Source: Hygrophila difformis (Eukaryota > Streptophyta > Magnoliopsida > Lamiales > Acanthaceae). From it: a DNA stretch of 64,000 nucleotides. A program made the position numbers and the translations under genes. Of this stretch, positions 1 to 11,338 are shown in pieces (the first letter of the stretch is position 1; every line of letters begins with the position of its first letter). A model generated the notes under the pieces. It did no database searches. It had not been told where the DNA came from and saw only the letters and a program-made list of their open reading frames with translations. The stretch lies in contig JAOANR010000002.1 in assembly GCA_030278955.1 (NCBI GenBank), positions 29,312,057 through 29,376,056 on the forward strand. The letters are read 5' to 3'.

Positions 1-657
1 AGCATCGGCATGGCACCTTTCCAGGCACTGTATGGACAGAAGTGCCGAAGTCCATTGAGCTGGGAAGAAAGTGATAGGACTGTGGTAGTTGGACCACAAC
101 TTGTTGAGGACATGGCTCAACAAATGAAGGTAATCGAAGGAAAGATGAGAGCCGCTCAAGACCGGCAAAAGAGTTATGCAGACGTGAGACGGCAAGACTT
201 GGAGTTTCAAATCGGCGATAAAGTTATGTTGAAGGTGTCACCAATGAAGGGTGCGATGCGCTTTGGCAAGCGAGGGAAATTGAGTCCCCGATACATAGGA
301 CCGTATGAGATCCTAGAAAGAGTGGGAAATCTAGCGTATCGGCTAGCATTGCCGCCACAGTTGGCACGTGTTCACAATGTGTTCCACGTCTCCCAATTGA
401 AGAAGTATGTACCCGACCCGGCACATGTACTTCAACCGGACGTAATCGAATTGGACGATAATCTAACCTACGAAGAAATTCCGGTACAAATACTCGACTA
501 CGAGGAAAGAATAACAAGGAATAACCCTGTAAAGATGGTCAAGGTTCTATGGTCAAACCACGAGACGGAAACAGCGACATGGGAGTTGGAAGCCGATATG
601 AAGCGACGTTACCCGACCATCTTCCAAGAGGACCCGACCACAGTTATGGGGACATAA
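1..657 (+). CDS. pol: Chromovirus polyprotein, C-terminal end (integrase tail plus chromodomain), partial
   Basis: This is the last part of a Ty3/gypsy polyprotein; the reading frame is already open at the left edge. The visible protein starts at the end of the integrase core (MAPFQALYGQKCRSP, a signature of plant chromovirus integrases). It goes on through the GPY/F module (YIGPYEIL, then HNVFHVSQLKKY). At about residues 160-207 comes a chromodomain-like segment (VQILDYEERI, then VLWSNHETETATWE). Chromodomains are known to steer integration of this clade toward particular chromatin. The stop codon is followed by a G run and the PPT of element A, as expected. The visible piece has no internal stop; whether the whole gene is intact cannot be judged. 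The displayed ATG is internal, not a true start. Confidence 0.9.
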   Translation, partial: SIGMAPFQALYGQKCRSPLSWEESDRTVVVGPQLVEDMAQQMKVIEGKMRAAQDRQKSYADVRRQDLEFQIGDKVMLKVSPMKGAMRFGKRGKLSPRYIGPYEILERVGNLAYRLALPPQLARVHNVFHVSQLKKYVPDPAHVLQPDVIELDDNLTYEEIPVQILDYEERITRNNPVKMVKVLWSNHETETATWELEADMKRRYPTIFQEDPTTVMGT

Positions 658-904
658 CTGTATTCTTGGGGGGGGGGGAGGATGTAACACCCGAGAAAAA
701 CAAATTCAAATTGTTTTGAACTACGTAATGGCTTGATCCCTTCACGGGGTACGTAGGCAACTTAGAAATTTTAATTCTAAGCACAATCATACAAAATCAT
801 ACCAAACCATAATATTAACAATAGATCATAATAATTTAAGTTTTAACTCGCAAGAAGCTAATACCCAACTTCGAGGACGAAGTTGATTCTTAAGGGGGGT
901 AGAC
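658..904 (+). promoter_or_regulatory. Element A post-pol leader with hairpin and polypurine tract
   Basis: Non-coding spacer between pol and the 3' LTR. It holds a G run followed by GAGGATGTAACACCC (about 668-691), which looks like an additional PPT/LTR-start boundary. Then comes a perfect 8-bp hairpin CAACTTCG-agga-CGAAGTTG (866-885), and then the likely functional PPT TTAAGGGGGGTAGAC (about 890-904) directly before the LTR. The same order is present in element B (31221-31529). The hairpin also recurs on the minus strand in element C (58819-58836). Confidence 0.7.
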
Positions 905-2265
905 TATAATACCCGGAAAATTTGATTAAATTCGATAACGAAAGAATTTAAATTTCTGAGAACCCATGGAGTTGAAAGTAATTTAATTAATTAAATTATT
1001 ACACAGGAGTGTTACGAACATTAATCATAGGAATTACGATCCAGAAATGACCTGAAAAGTCGAACAAAAAACGTAGAGGATAGAAACCTGACAGAGAAAA
1101 GAGGAAAAGACCCGACGGACCACACGAACCGCTCGAACCGGCCAAACCGGACGCCGTGCGCCCTCCGCGCGGCCACCGCGCGAGAGGAGGTCGACGCGTC
1201 CAAGGCTGAGCATGCGCGTACGTCCCGCGGGCAAAGCAATACGAGCGCGTAATCACCGCGCCAGAGGAGCAGGAGGTGTAAACTTTCCTTACATGGAGAT
1301 TTTCTTGCCAAAAATTCGAATCCTATCGATGGCAAGCCGATCACAGCCTTAGGAAAGGCTTATGAACAGGATAGGGACGTCCCCTTACCCATTCTTACAG
1401 AAAGCACAACTTCTCCTCCCTCATTCTTCCTCTCCAAGCCAAAAACCCTTCGAGTTCACTTTCCGGCAAGGATTCCGGTGAAGGCGAGACGATCGGGACG
1501 AAGCCTCTGCTTTCTAGGACTTTGGTAAGTTGTAGTATAGTTTTTAATTCATCCATAGATCCCAGAAACTTGAAATCTAACACTTTATTCCTTGTTACAA
1601 TTTCATGTCGGGGGTGAACAAGAAGAGATCGGAGAAGTTGGCCGTTCGTCGTGACCTTAGGACATTCGAAAAGCCCCTACAACGATCCCATTCTCTAAAT
1701 AGGTAAGTCAAGACCTTACTCTAAAATTTTTGTGGTTTCTTGTTGTTTAAAATACAAGAACTAAACTCGAAACTAAAATCTGATTGCAAAAACCCTCTTT
1801 TCGACCCATTTTAGTAATTCGACTAAAACCTTATCTTCGGGAATTCAAACCAAAAACTTTTCAACATAAATTTTGTTCATAAGACTGTAATATACCTTGT
1901 GTCAAAATTTTAGCCATTCCCATAAAGGTTTGATACCCCAAATTGCGACGTAAATTTCTGTGTAAAAACCGAACGTTCGAAATCTTGACAGTTTTAATGG
2001 TCTAAATTGATGCATGTTTTTCACCCATTTCTATACCGAACCAAACTTGCATTTGTAAACCAGAGTTGTAGACATTTATGTCTTGATCATGCATACAAAA
2101 TTTCATAAATTTTGGAGTTCAGTTGATATGTTAAAACGGACGAATTTTAAAACTGTGTCGAGCCGATTTTTGAAACCATGCGTTGACAGTGTTCTGAGGG
2201 CGATTTTTGAACACTTGAATCTATTATTTCCAAAAACTTAAAACACGAAAGTTGTTCATTAAGGT
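905..2265 (+). repeat. Element A 3' LTR, first segment
   Basis: Starts TATAATACCCGG right after the PPT and runs to the AAGGT target site at 2261-2265, where element B is inserted. The LTR resumes at 35009. It includes a GC-rich patch (about 1125-1260) and otherwise AT-rich sequence. I see no gene here; the short ORFs are shadows. Confidence 0.8.
2261..2265 (+). repeat. Target-site duplication AAGGT, left copy (element B)
   Basis: AAGGT lies immediately before TGTAATACCC at 2266 and again right after the terminal TGTTACA at 35004-35008. This fixes both ends of element B. Confidence 0.95.
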
Positions 2266-2795
2266 TGTAATACCCGGGATTTTTATCAGCGTCCAAAGGA
2301 ATAAAATTTATTTCTTAATCCAATCAAGGTCGAAATATCTCCGAGAAGAAGAAAATAACTTATCACAATAAATTATTGCTCGGAAATGAAACGCCGATAG
2401 ATTCAAAAATTCAAAATGGAATAAAAGAGGGAAAGGAAGCCCGAAGACATTCTATTTAATCGAGTCAAAAGAATTGGAATTGAATTCAAGAAAGAAAAGA
2501 ACTTTAATTCCAAGTACCCGTGAAGTCGGAAACGATTTAAATAAATAAATTATTACACGGGAGTCAAAAGACGACGATTTAGAAGCCGACGAATCCAAAA
2601 CCGATGGACTTAAGATTTCAAACATGAAATCAATTTAAGTCGGAATAAATTTAAGATAAAAATTTATAACCGAGAATGACTCGAAAAAAATTGGGCCCGA
2701 GAACGTAGGAGGAAAGAAACCCAAAAGAGAGCAGAAAAGGCCCAACGGAGGCAAAACGGCCCAGCCCGGGTGCAAGGCCAGGCCAGGCAACGCGC
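2266..2795 (+). repeat. Element B 5' LTR, first segment
   Basis: Matches the start of the 3' LTR (31530 onward) nearly base for base. It is interrupted at 2795/2796 by Athila-1, with CGCGC (2791-2795) as target duplication. It resumes at 26591. Confidence 0.93.
2791..2795 (+). repeat. Target-site duplication CGCGC, left copy (Athila-1)
   Basis: CGCGC precedes TGATAATGG at 2796 and follows AAAGTTTCA at 26586-26590. It fixes the ends of Athila-1 inside the LTR of element B. Confidence 0.95.
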
Positions 2796-3128
2796 TGATA
2801 ATGGCCAAAATTGACCATTATTCTCAATCCATTTCCGTGTCTGAGACGGACATTTTGATCGTATTCCCATCTTATTGTAATAAGAAAGCAGTTGAATTTG
2901 ACAGATTAATACTAGTTTGTAAAAACATCGAGCCGGTAATAAAAAGACACAAAATATGCAATTTTAAATTGTATTTGTGTTAGAAAAATCCAAAAACATG
3001 AAAAAAGGAAAAAGAAAAGAAAAAGGAATGAAAAGATGGGCAAAAGAATAATACAGCCCACAAAAATCCAAAAAGATGGGAAAAAGATTGAAAATCCCAC
3101 AACTGAATTTTGGTCAAGTGTTGAAGCA

Positions 3129-3522
3129 CAATTCGAATTATGCAATTCGAATTAATTCGAATTGCACACAATTCGAATTGCTGAAGAGAACAAGAAATGG
3201 TTAAGTGTTGGAAGGGATGCAGAAGCCTAATTCGAATTGTTCAAATTCGAATTAATTCGAATTAGGGAATGAAGAGAGAAGAAACCCAAAGACAAGAAGA
3301 TGCAATTCGAATTGTTCAATTCGAATTAATTCGAACTGGCACAAACAATTCGAATTGCCAACAAATGCAAAGAGGCCAAGCAGAAACCCTCATCCAATTC
3401 GAGAAAAGACCAATTCGAATTCTTCACAACAATTCGAATTGATAACTGAAGGCCACATTTCCAGCTCAAGGAAGAGATCTCACAATTCGAATTAATTCGA
3501 ATTGATTAAATTAATTCGAACT
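3129..3522 (+). repeat. Palindromic AATTCGAATT array, upstream of TATA (Athila-1 5' LTR)
   Basis: Many copies of CAATTCGAATT, often doubled as AATTCGAATTAATTCGAATT, a perfect palindrome, separated by 4-50 unrelated bases. Single units can pair with any other unit. It ends about 65 bases before TATAAAAG. The 3' LTR copy (22221-22595) has lost about 20 bases of it. Confidence 0.93.
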
Positions 3523-3585
3523 TCACTCATTGAAGCTGTGGAGCATGAGCACAACATTGGTGGGCCTAGGGTTTCGAAGTTTGTC

Positions 3586-3593
3586 TATAAAAG
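3586..3593 (+). promoter_or_regulatory. TATA box of Athila-1 5' LTR
   Basis: TATAAAAG in GTCTATAAAAGCAGACC, about 65 bases after the first palindromic array. It is conserved at 22660-22667 in the 3' LTR. It is the best core-promoter candidate; transcription would start about 30 bases downstream. Confidence 0.7.
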
Positions 3594-4460
3594 CAGACCT
3601 TCCACAACAGAACAAGGAGATCAAGAATTTTGCCAAAAAGCAGCTTGGGACAAAAAGAGCAGCAGGAGGTTCCACACCCCTTAAGGGTTAGGTAGGTAGT
3701 TTAGTTTAGTTTAGTTTATTTTTCTTGCAAGTAGTGTAATCTTTACATGCTTTGATCTTAGTTTAGTGTAGAAGCAGTTTGTGTAACCCTTAGAGTAGCC
3801 ATTTCCAGAATTTTTACAAGCTTTCTAGTTAGAATAAACCCTACCTTCAAGTTAATGATGGTTTTGGGTTCCTTATTTTGCTTTCAAAGTGTCAATACAA
3901 GAAAAATTTCCAGAAATGGTGTTATTCATGTGTTTTGGCACTCTTTAATGCTTTCTTTAGAAATAAATGCTTAGCATGTTTGTTTGTTTCAACTAGGTTA
4001 CATTTATTATGTCCTAGTTGACATTCAAACTTAATAAATACATGTTTGGTGGGTTGTTAGCTTGATTTTGTGCCTTAGAGCTTCAAATAAGTGTTCTTAG
4101 GTTTTAGACGTTTTTAGGTTTGTTAGTATTTATCTTTATGTCTTATTTTTCCTGCCTTGTTTTTTATTTTATGCTTCCTTAGATAACTTGAGTGCTCTTA
4201 GTTTATTCATGTAGTTCTTAGATAACTAGATGTTTTAGGTTCTTTGATCTTTGATCCTTTGTTTGTAGCAATAGGGTTTGAATCTTGCCAATACCCACTG
4301 GACATGTGTTTGTTTATTACTTGAAAACCTCACTAGGGTGGCTGTGAAGTGACATTGATGTGAGATGAGGGATTTGGTGAATCTAAACCCATCATTAACC
4401 GCACAGTGTTCACCTAACCCATACTTGTGAGAATAAAAATTGTTGTTGTTCGAAAATGTG

Positions 4461-4925
4461 TAATTCGAATTGAGGTAATTCGAATTATCTCGAATTGCCT
4501 AAGAAATTCGAATTGCACAACCAAAAATTTCCTTCATGTGGTTTTCAACCAATTCGAATTCTCTAATTCGAATTAATTCGAATTGGTTCAACAATTCGAA
4601 TTGGCAAGGAAAACCACATTGTATTGCATGCCACCCATTCATGCCTTAGTTTATTTTCCCATCTCTTACCAATTCGAATTGCCCAATTCGAATTAATTCG
4701 AATTGCTGGACAATTCGAATTCACTTTCCCTTTGAGGTATATGCCTTAGTCAATTTTGAGTAAGGAAAGGACTTCATCAATTCGAGTTGTCCAATTCGAA
4801 TTAATTCGAATTGCTCAACAATTCGAATTAGATGATATCTCATTCCTTTGCAAGGATTAATTGGGTAAGATCATACTTCATTCTTCATGCATTCGCAATT
4901 CGAATTACCCCAATAATTCGAATTG
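4461..4925 (+). repeat. Palindromic AATTCGAATT array, downstream of TATA (Athila-1 5' LTR)
   Basis: Second array of the same palindromic unit, in the predicted transcribed region of the LTR, interspersed with AT-rich spacers. The 3' LTR copy (23536-23990) lacks one doubled unit. Confidence 0.92.
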
Positions 4926-7527
4926 AACTATCCCTTCTACTTTGAAAACTCCAAAAATATTTTTCTTCCATGATTTGTGTAAGTTGCATGGATGTATTGG
5001 GCCTAGGCCCATTTCACCTCACTTTATCCATTACACATTTCAACCCATTAAGTGTCCACTTATTGTGTGCTTAACACCCACACAATACCAAAAATTTTTC
5101 TTACTTTCATGTTTTCTCCTTCATTGTGTGTATGAACAGATAATGAGAAACACCACAGATTAATGTTGGTGAAAGGTCCCTTCACAGGGATATCGATTAA
5201 CCCGTCTTCTGTGTGTCAATCATTATTTGTTATTTTGCATGATCTGGTTAGTGGTTGGTGGAAGCTTCGGCGAGCGTTCTCTTCACTAAGAGTTTCGATT
5301 AGTCACTCAGCCAATTCCTAATCAGATACAGTTTTAATTTCCCTTATCTTAATTTCTCAACCTGAATTCAAGTTGCAATAGTATCAACTGATGTCGACCA
5401 ACATCAGTTGAGAAATATTACAGCAAGAAATATGTGGGTTCTTCTTCCACTCACAGATAAAAGAAAACTAAATGACGGCGGTCACCGTTGTTTGGAATTC
5501 TTTCTGTCTAAAATCAGTCATCTGGGATAATTGGGAACCGGACAGCAGATGTTTGCAGTCCGGAAAACCCCAACTATCTCTGGCACTCTTTTTAGCCGAT
5601 TTCTTCTCATCTCAGGCTAATCCATCTTGTGTATCGCATTCTGTCTAACCCCACCATATATTTTGGGGTGTTTTATTTTCCTTTTCATATACTTGTATGC
5701 ATGATACTATTATGTAGATGTTCTGGTCTTACTATTATTTTGGGGATCCTTCTCCTTGGACACAGAAGTCTTGATATAAATCTGATGTTGCATAATAAAC
5801 TTCTAACAAAAACTCCTTTATAAAATCCGGATCTGAGTAAGGGATAAATTCGACAGTTATGACTAATTCATCTTCCACTGGGGGTTGATTTTGAGAGCTT
5901 AGAAGCAGAGTCAGCGATTAGGTCTCATCTAGACTGAAAGGATCTGTGTTTTAATTGAGAGTTTAGTACCTGTCTAGGGAATGATTTTCAAATATTCATT
6001 TGCTTCTCAAAATTGCTGTGTGTTGGAAATCTGATATTAGATATCGCATTAAGTCAATATCCACTTGGGTATAGATGAGATGTGATAAATAATACTAGAG
6101 GAACAACATATAGGCCTTGGTGAATTTCTAAGGTAAGGTCGAGTATTCCTTCGACTACTATCTTCTTCTGCCAAAGTCTAGAATTGAGTCTTGAGTGAGT
6201 ACATCCGGAATAGGTTCATTTATGGATCTGTTTCATTTAGTTTGTATCTCATGACTACCCAGATGTTGTAAGCCCTGTGGCTTATTGATATCTCGGGGGT
6301 TCTTGATCTGCATCTGGTCACCAAGACCAGGGGCTCTTTATACTAACGGAAAGAGACGTTTTTAATGCTTCCGAGTGATAGATTTAAATGCTTTCTTTAC
6401 AGCTTTCTTTACTGCTTTCCTTTAAATGCTTTCATAGACGTCACTCGGAAGAATTAGGGGCTGTCCATCTGTTAAAAGGTTTGAGAGTTATGGAATGGTT
6501 TGGGGCGTGATTTGAAACATTGGGTGTGACATGGAGGAATGATAGGGGTACTTGGCATGTCAACTAATGATATGCTAGGTGTTGCTTATCCACCACAGAT
6601 GAATAATATGCCTTAGCATGGCCATGTGAGGGCAGTTGTGAGTCTGTGGTATCTTAGAAACTGTTGTCTTAAGAGCATGTAAATTCTCACCATAAGTACC
6701 TGTCTGTTAAAGGGAACATGGTGTAGAAAGCATGAGAGTTAGCTAACTAGAGGATTATCCCAAGCTAAGATTTGTGTATTAAAATGGAAGTTTAATTGTG
6801 TTTCATCTGAATCTTGTCCAATCTTTGTTATTTCCTCCCTGTCCCTTCTGTCATATTCAAATCTGCTTTCTAGATAGTGTAGCGTAGTTTTACATGCTTT
6901 CGTAGTATAGATTTAATTGCTTTCTTCGATCTGGTTTATCATGCTTTGTAGAATAATTTTTACTGCTTTCATGATCTGGTTCAATTTATGTCAAGTAGTT
7001 GTTAGAAAACCGTGCAAAACTTGAATCGAGTAACCGAGTGGAAAATCTTAGTAAACGACGTGGGCCCTGCTTCCATCGCACATCCTCCAGTGAACGATCC
7101 GGTACTTACTATAAATTACTGCAATTTTTGACTCCGTGCGCTTTCGGGAGCACAGTTTCTTGACACGAGTAAATAAAAACACAACATTTTGGGAAAATAC
7201 TCATACCGTGGGAAGATGTTCAAAAGCTTCATGGCAGGTATCTTCTTGACATGAAATTAAGAGAAACATCATGGTGCAGATACCAGGGACTTTCAGGGTG
7301 ACAGACTGAAGGTCAATCCCGGTTGCACCGTGATATTTGTCAGAAGTTTCATGGCGGGGAGGACCACAGCGCCGTTTGAGATTAAAACACCCCACATGAG
7401 TAATAAAAAGGGAAATCTTAACATATCCATAAACCCCTTCCCTACATCATAACTCTTTTCATTTAATAAATCCACACCTGAGATTTCAGAAAATTACTCG
7501 TGTTGGTGAAACTCGTCAAAAGTTTCA

Positions 7528-7545
7528 TGGCGCCGTTGCCGGGGA
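7528..7545 (+). promoter_or_regulatory. Athila-1 primer-binding site (tRNA-Asp type)
   Basis: TGGCGCCGTTGCCGGGGA starts immediately after the LTR. It is the Athila-lineage minus-strand primer site, complementary to the 3' end of tRNA-Asp. The identical site is at 40239 in Athila-2. Confidence 0.93.
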
Positions 7546-7674
7546 GGATGCAGCGCCGTTTACTAGGAGAATTACACTCCTGATTTACTTATAGATAGTT
7601 TTTGTATATACTATCAAACCATCACTAACTTGGGGATTGTACAGGTACTGCCAAAATCTTGATACCAACTGCTT
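7546..7674 (+). promoter_or_regulatory. Athila-1 gag leader with candidate splice donor
   Basis: Short leader between PBS and gag. GGGGATTGTACAG|GTACTG (GT at 7645) has donor-like form and is conserved in Athila-2 (GT at 40372). It could serve LTR-initiated spliced transcripts that skip gag-pol; this is inference only. Confidence 0.45.
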
Positions 7675-9069
7675 ATGCAACGAAGGAGGAACACATTGCC
7701 GGAGCTACCATTCGATCTAGAAATAGAAAGGACCGCTCGCCAACTGAGGGCAGAAGCCAGAAGACGGAAAGAGCAGGAGCGTCGGACCCGCACTTCACCC
7801 GAAACATCGAGCAGCGATCTATCAGACATGGCAGATAACCAGAACATTCCCCCGATGTTACCCATAGACCAACCACCAAATAACCCTGGTAATGGAGCTG
7901 ACGGAGGAATGGTAGAACATCCTAATCGTGCCAACGAAGAGGAGAATCTACCAAATCCCAATCAGCAACAATACCAGCAATTCCACCAACAACCGCCACC
8001 ACCCCTAGACCAATTTCACCAAAATCAAAACATACCAAACCAACAATACCAAAACAAAGCTTTCAATCCAGATCAGTTTCAGAACAACCCACAAGATCCA
8101 CATAACTTCCAGCAATTCCCCAACTACCACCAACAGTACCAGAACCAAGCTGAACAAGGAAATCAACAACAGCAGCAAGCAGCAGCAGACTTCATGCAAC
8201 CAATAGTAGAGCCCTATCTGGATGGACCTGGGAGAGCACACTTTCCCGCACGCAATTTCGAGCTCAAACCGGCACTCATTAATTTGGTGCAAAACAATCA
8301 GTTTTGCGGTGCAAATCATGAGGACCCTCATGATCATCTCCAGACCTTCATGGAGCTCTGCGACACGATCAAAAATCAGGGAGTCTCTCCTGATGCTATT
8401 AGGCTAATGTTGTTTCCATTTTCTTTATATAGTGGTGCCAGGGACTGGTATAAGTCATTGCCTATCAATCTGAGGAGCACTTGGGCAGACTTGGTGAGGA
8501 GCTTTTTGCTGAAGTATTTTCCAGAATCAAAGATTGAGGAAGGACGAGCTAAGATTGGAGATTTTAAAATGAAGCCAGACGAGTCATTATATGATGCGAA
8601 AGAAAGATTCTTGGGCTTCATCAGGCGATGCCCCCAACACGGGTACGCACCATGGGAGCAATTGAGGAAATTCTACGGAGGACTCACCCATCCATGGAGA
8701 ACAATGTTAGACGCTGCTGGCGGACGACATTTACTCCACTTGCCTATGGACCAAGCTTGGGAGAAGATTGAGACAATGTCTGTCAACAGATCCATCCTAA
8801 ACACAGATGATAGGAAGGAGGATCCTCCTAGAAAAGTCTTTGCTGTAAGTGAAGGGAAAACAGATTTTGAAAAATTGCAAGAACAGGTAGCTGCGATACA
8901 GCTGAGCCAGGATAAAGGGAAGGGAATAGACGCTTCTCAGGCAGGAACCTCATCAGACCAAGTTCAAACACAGCAATCAGACCTCAGAATCAAGGATTCG
9001 TCCAGCAAAGAGTGCAAAACTTCAAAATCAGAATCAGAATTTCCAACCTCAGATCCAACAGAGGCCTAA
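7675..9069 (+). pseudogene. gag: Athila-1 gag, C-terminally damaged
   Basis: Capsid/nucleocapsid precursor of Athila-1. The N-terminus (MQRRRNTLPELPF) aligns with the Athila-2 gag start (MQRRKQTPAEIPF), supporting this ATG. After a Gln/Asn/Pro-rich stretch (about residues 70-170) comes a Retrotrans_gag region (about 215-370; DHLQTFMELCDTIKNQ, SGARDWYKSLP, FMELCDTI). Compared with Athila-2, about 180 bases are missing near 8980, removing the zinc knuckle (CX2CX3HX4C) and changing frame. A further single-base loss near 9020 shifts frame again. The frame then ends at 9069 in sequence that should encode the Gln-rich gag-pol linker. In Athila-2 gag and pol share one frame. Confidence 0.85.
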
Positions 9070-11338
9070 TCAGAACCAAGGCCAGAATTTCCAATCCCAA
9101 CCTGATCAGAATCAACAATATAACCAAAGGCCACCATCTCGTCTGGAGAACTTGATGACTGAGTTTATAGCCAACCAGAAGGATATAAACCAACAACTGC
9201 AGTCATCAATCAAGAATGTGGAGACGCAAGTCACCCAGTTGGCCAAGGAACTACAGAACAGGGGGAAAGGAACACTTCCAAGCAGTACTGAAGCTAACCC
9301 GCAGTGTAAAGCAATCACATTGCGGGGAGGCAAGACTCTAAAAGGAATTGTTGGACATGGAAAAGAGACGGCCGAGGAGGAAAAGGATCCAGTGGAGGGT
9401 GAAAAAGAAAATGAAAGGATTGAAGGAGGAGACGGTATTGGACTGGACGAGGACAAATCAGAAACAGCTATTCCGCAGGCTGAAGGTGCAAAGGGAGCTG
9501 AAAAGGGTAGGGTTGAAGGTACAACTTCCTTCTCTTTACCACCAAAAACAAACAATAATAAGTACATGCCAAGGGTGCCATACCCAGCACGTCTTAAAAA
9601 TAAGGAACATGACCTAAAATTCAAGAAATTTCTAGAACGGTTAAGGTCTGTAGAGATAACCATTCCTCTCGTGGAAATGATTTCAGAAATGCCCACCTAT
9701 GCTAAGTTCTTGAAAGAATTGATTTCAGGAAAAAGACAGGTAGAGCAGGAGGGGGTGATTGTTCTCAACAGCACATGCAGTGCCATAGTCCAGAAGAAAC
9801 TGCCCGAAAAGAAAGAAGACCCTGGATGTTGCACGCTACCAGTACAGATTGGGAAGGCCAAAGTGAGCATGGGGATATGTGATCTAGGATCCAGCATCAA
9901 TGTGATGCCCTTAGCCATGGCAATTCGCCTAAGGCTCGGGGAGATTGAACCAGTTAAGATGAAGCTGCAGCTTGCAGACAGATCAATCACAAAGCCCGTA
10001 GGAATCCTCAAGGATGTGGTAGTCAAAATCGATCAAGTTCTTTTCCCGGTTGACTTCATCATCCTCGACATCGAAGAGGACTCTGAAATGCCACTTATCC
10101 TGGGACGCCCGTTTCTGGCCACTGGCGGTGCACTGATCGATGCCAAATCTGGAAGAGTCACATTGAGGGTCGATGACAAAGAAATCACCTTTGACATGGA
10201 AAAGCTGCAGAAGTTTCCGAATGAGGGATCTTGTTCCATATTTGATGTAATAGAAAGTAGGAGTGAGGATGAGAGCATAAACTCTGCGACTGATGAGCCA
10301 AACAAAGTTTCAAAACAGGTACTGAAGCCTGAAAGTGCGGAGCAACCAAGGAGCTGCAACGCTGTCCACTTCGAGGACCCTATCTCTGGGGACCTTGAAG
10401 AATTCGATGGGGTTGAGTTCATCCCGGAGGAAGAGGAAAGCACCGCTGAGGAGGAAGTGGATCCTGTACTGACACAGGATCCTGAAGGTAAATCTGATCT
10501 CTCTCTTCCATCCATTTCTCGCAAATTACTACCTTCCGTTGAATGCCCACCAGAGCTTGAACTTAAAATACTTCCGGATCATCTTAAGTACGTCTTTCTC
10601 GCTGAACATAAAAGATTACCGGTGATTGTGTCAGCCAAGCTGACACAAGAACAAGAAAAAGCTCTGGTAGACATTCTAAAGAAATATGTACATGCAATCG
10701 GATGGACCATTTCTGATATAAAAGGAATAAGCCCCTCTGTTTGCATGCACAGAATTTTAATGGAAGAGGAGTACAAGCCCTCAAGGCAACCACAAAGGCG
10801 TCTGAACCCCCATATGCAGGAAGTGGTAAGGAAAGAAGTTATCAAGCTCTTAGATGCTGGTATCATCTATCCTATCTCTGATAGCAAATGGGTTAGCCCA
10901 GTGCAGGTCGTACCGAAACGTGGGGGGATCTGTGTAACGACTAATGAGCAAGGAGAAGAAGTGGCGACGCGTCCAGTGACCGGTTGGAGAGTTTGCATCG
11001 ACTACCGGAAGCTCAATACCGCTACCAGGAAGGACCATTTCCCCTTGCCATTCATTGATCAGATGCTAGAGCGGTTGGCCGGAAGGGAGTTCTATTGCTT
11101 TTTGGATGGGTACTCTGGCTATAATCAGATTGTAATAGCTAGCGAGGATCACGACAAGACCACATTCACATGCCCATATGGAACTTTTGCGTACAGGCGC
11201 ATGCCTTTTGGACTTTGTAATGCGCCTGCCACATTTCAAAGATGCATGATGTCAATTTTCTCAGAATTTATCGAAAAATGCATTGAAGTTTTCATGGATG
11301 ACTCTCTGTGTATGGAGATACTTTTGATGAATGCTTGA
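9070..11338 (+). pseudogene. pol: Athila-1 pol part 1: protease and most of reverse transcriptase
   Basis: Open frame from about 9152 (no real start; it is the continuation of gag-pol). It holds the Gln-rich linker, an aspartic protease with [10 protein letters not shown] at about 9880, and reverse transcriptase with [32 protein letters not shown] and the catalytic FMDD at about 11291-11302. Directly after FMDD one base is missing relative to Athila-2 (GACTCTCTG versus GACTTCTCTG). The frame is lost and ends at 11338. Protein-level similarity to Athila-2 is high, so the lesion is young. Confidence 0.88.

Larger units (their letters stand above)
2796..7527 (+). repeat. Athila-1 5' LTR (4.73 kb)
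   Basis: Begins TGATAATGG and ends GTTTCA just before the PBS. It contains an inverted repeat right at its start (ATAATGG...CCATTAT), two AATTCGAATT arrays (3129-3522 and 4461-4925), a TATA box at 3586 between them, and a long 3' half clearly related to the corresponding part of the Athila-2 LTR. No coding sequence is credible; the 60-115-residue ORFs are not conserved as proteins. Confidence 0.95.

Noticed and set aside
4942..5823. Short plus-strand ORFs in the Athila-1 LTR that recur in the 3' LTR (24005-24886)
   Set aside because: Recurrence is due to LTR duplication. Hydrophobic low-complexity reading, no start context, no counterpart in Athila-2 LTRs.
7528..7545. tRNA gene at the PBS
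   Set aside because: Only the 18 bases complementary to a tRNA 3' end are present; it is a primer site.
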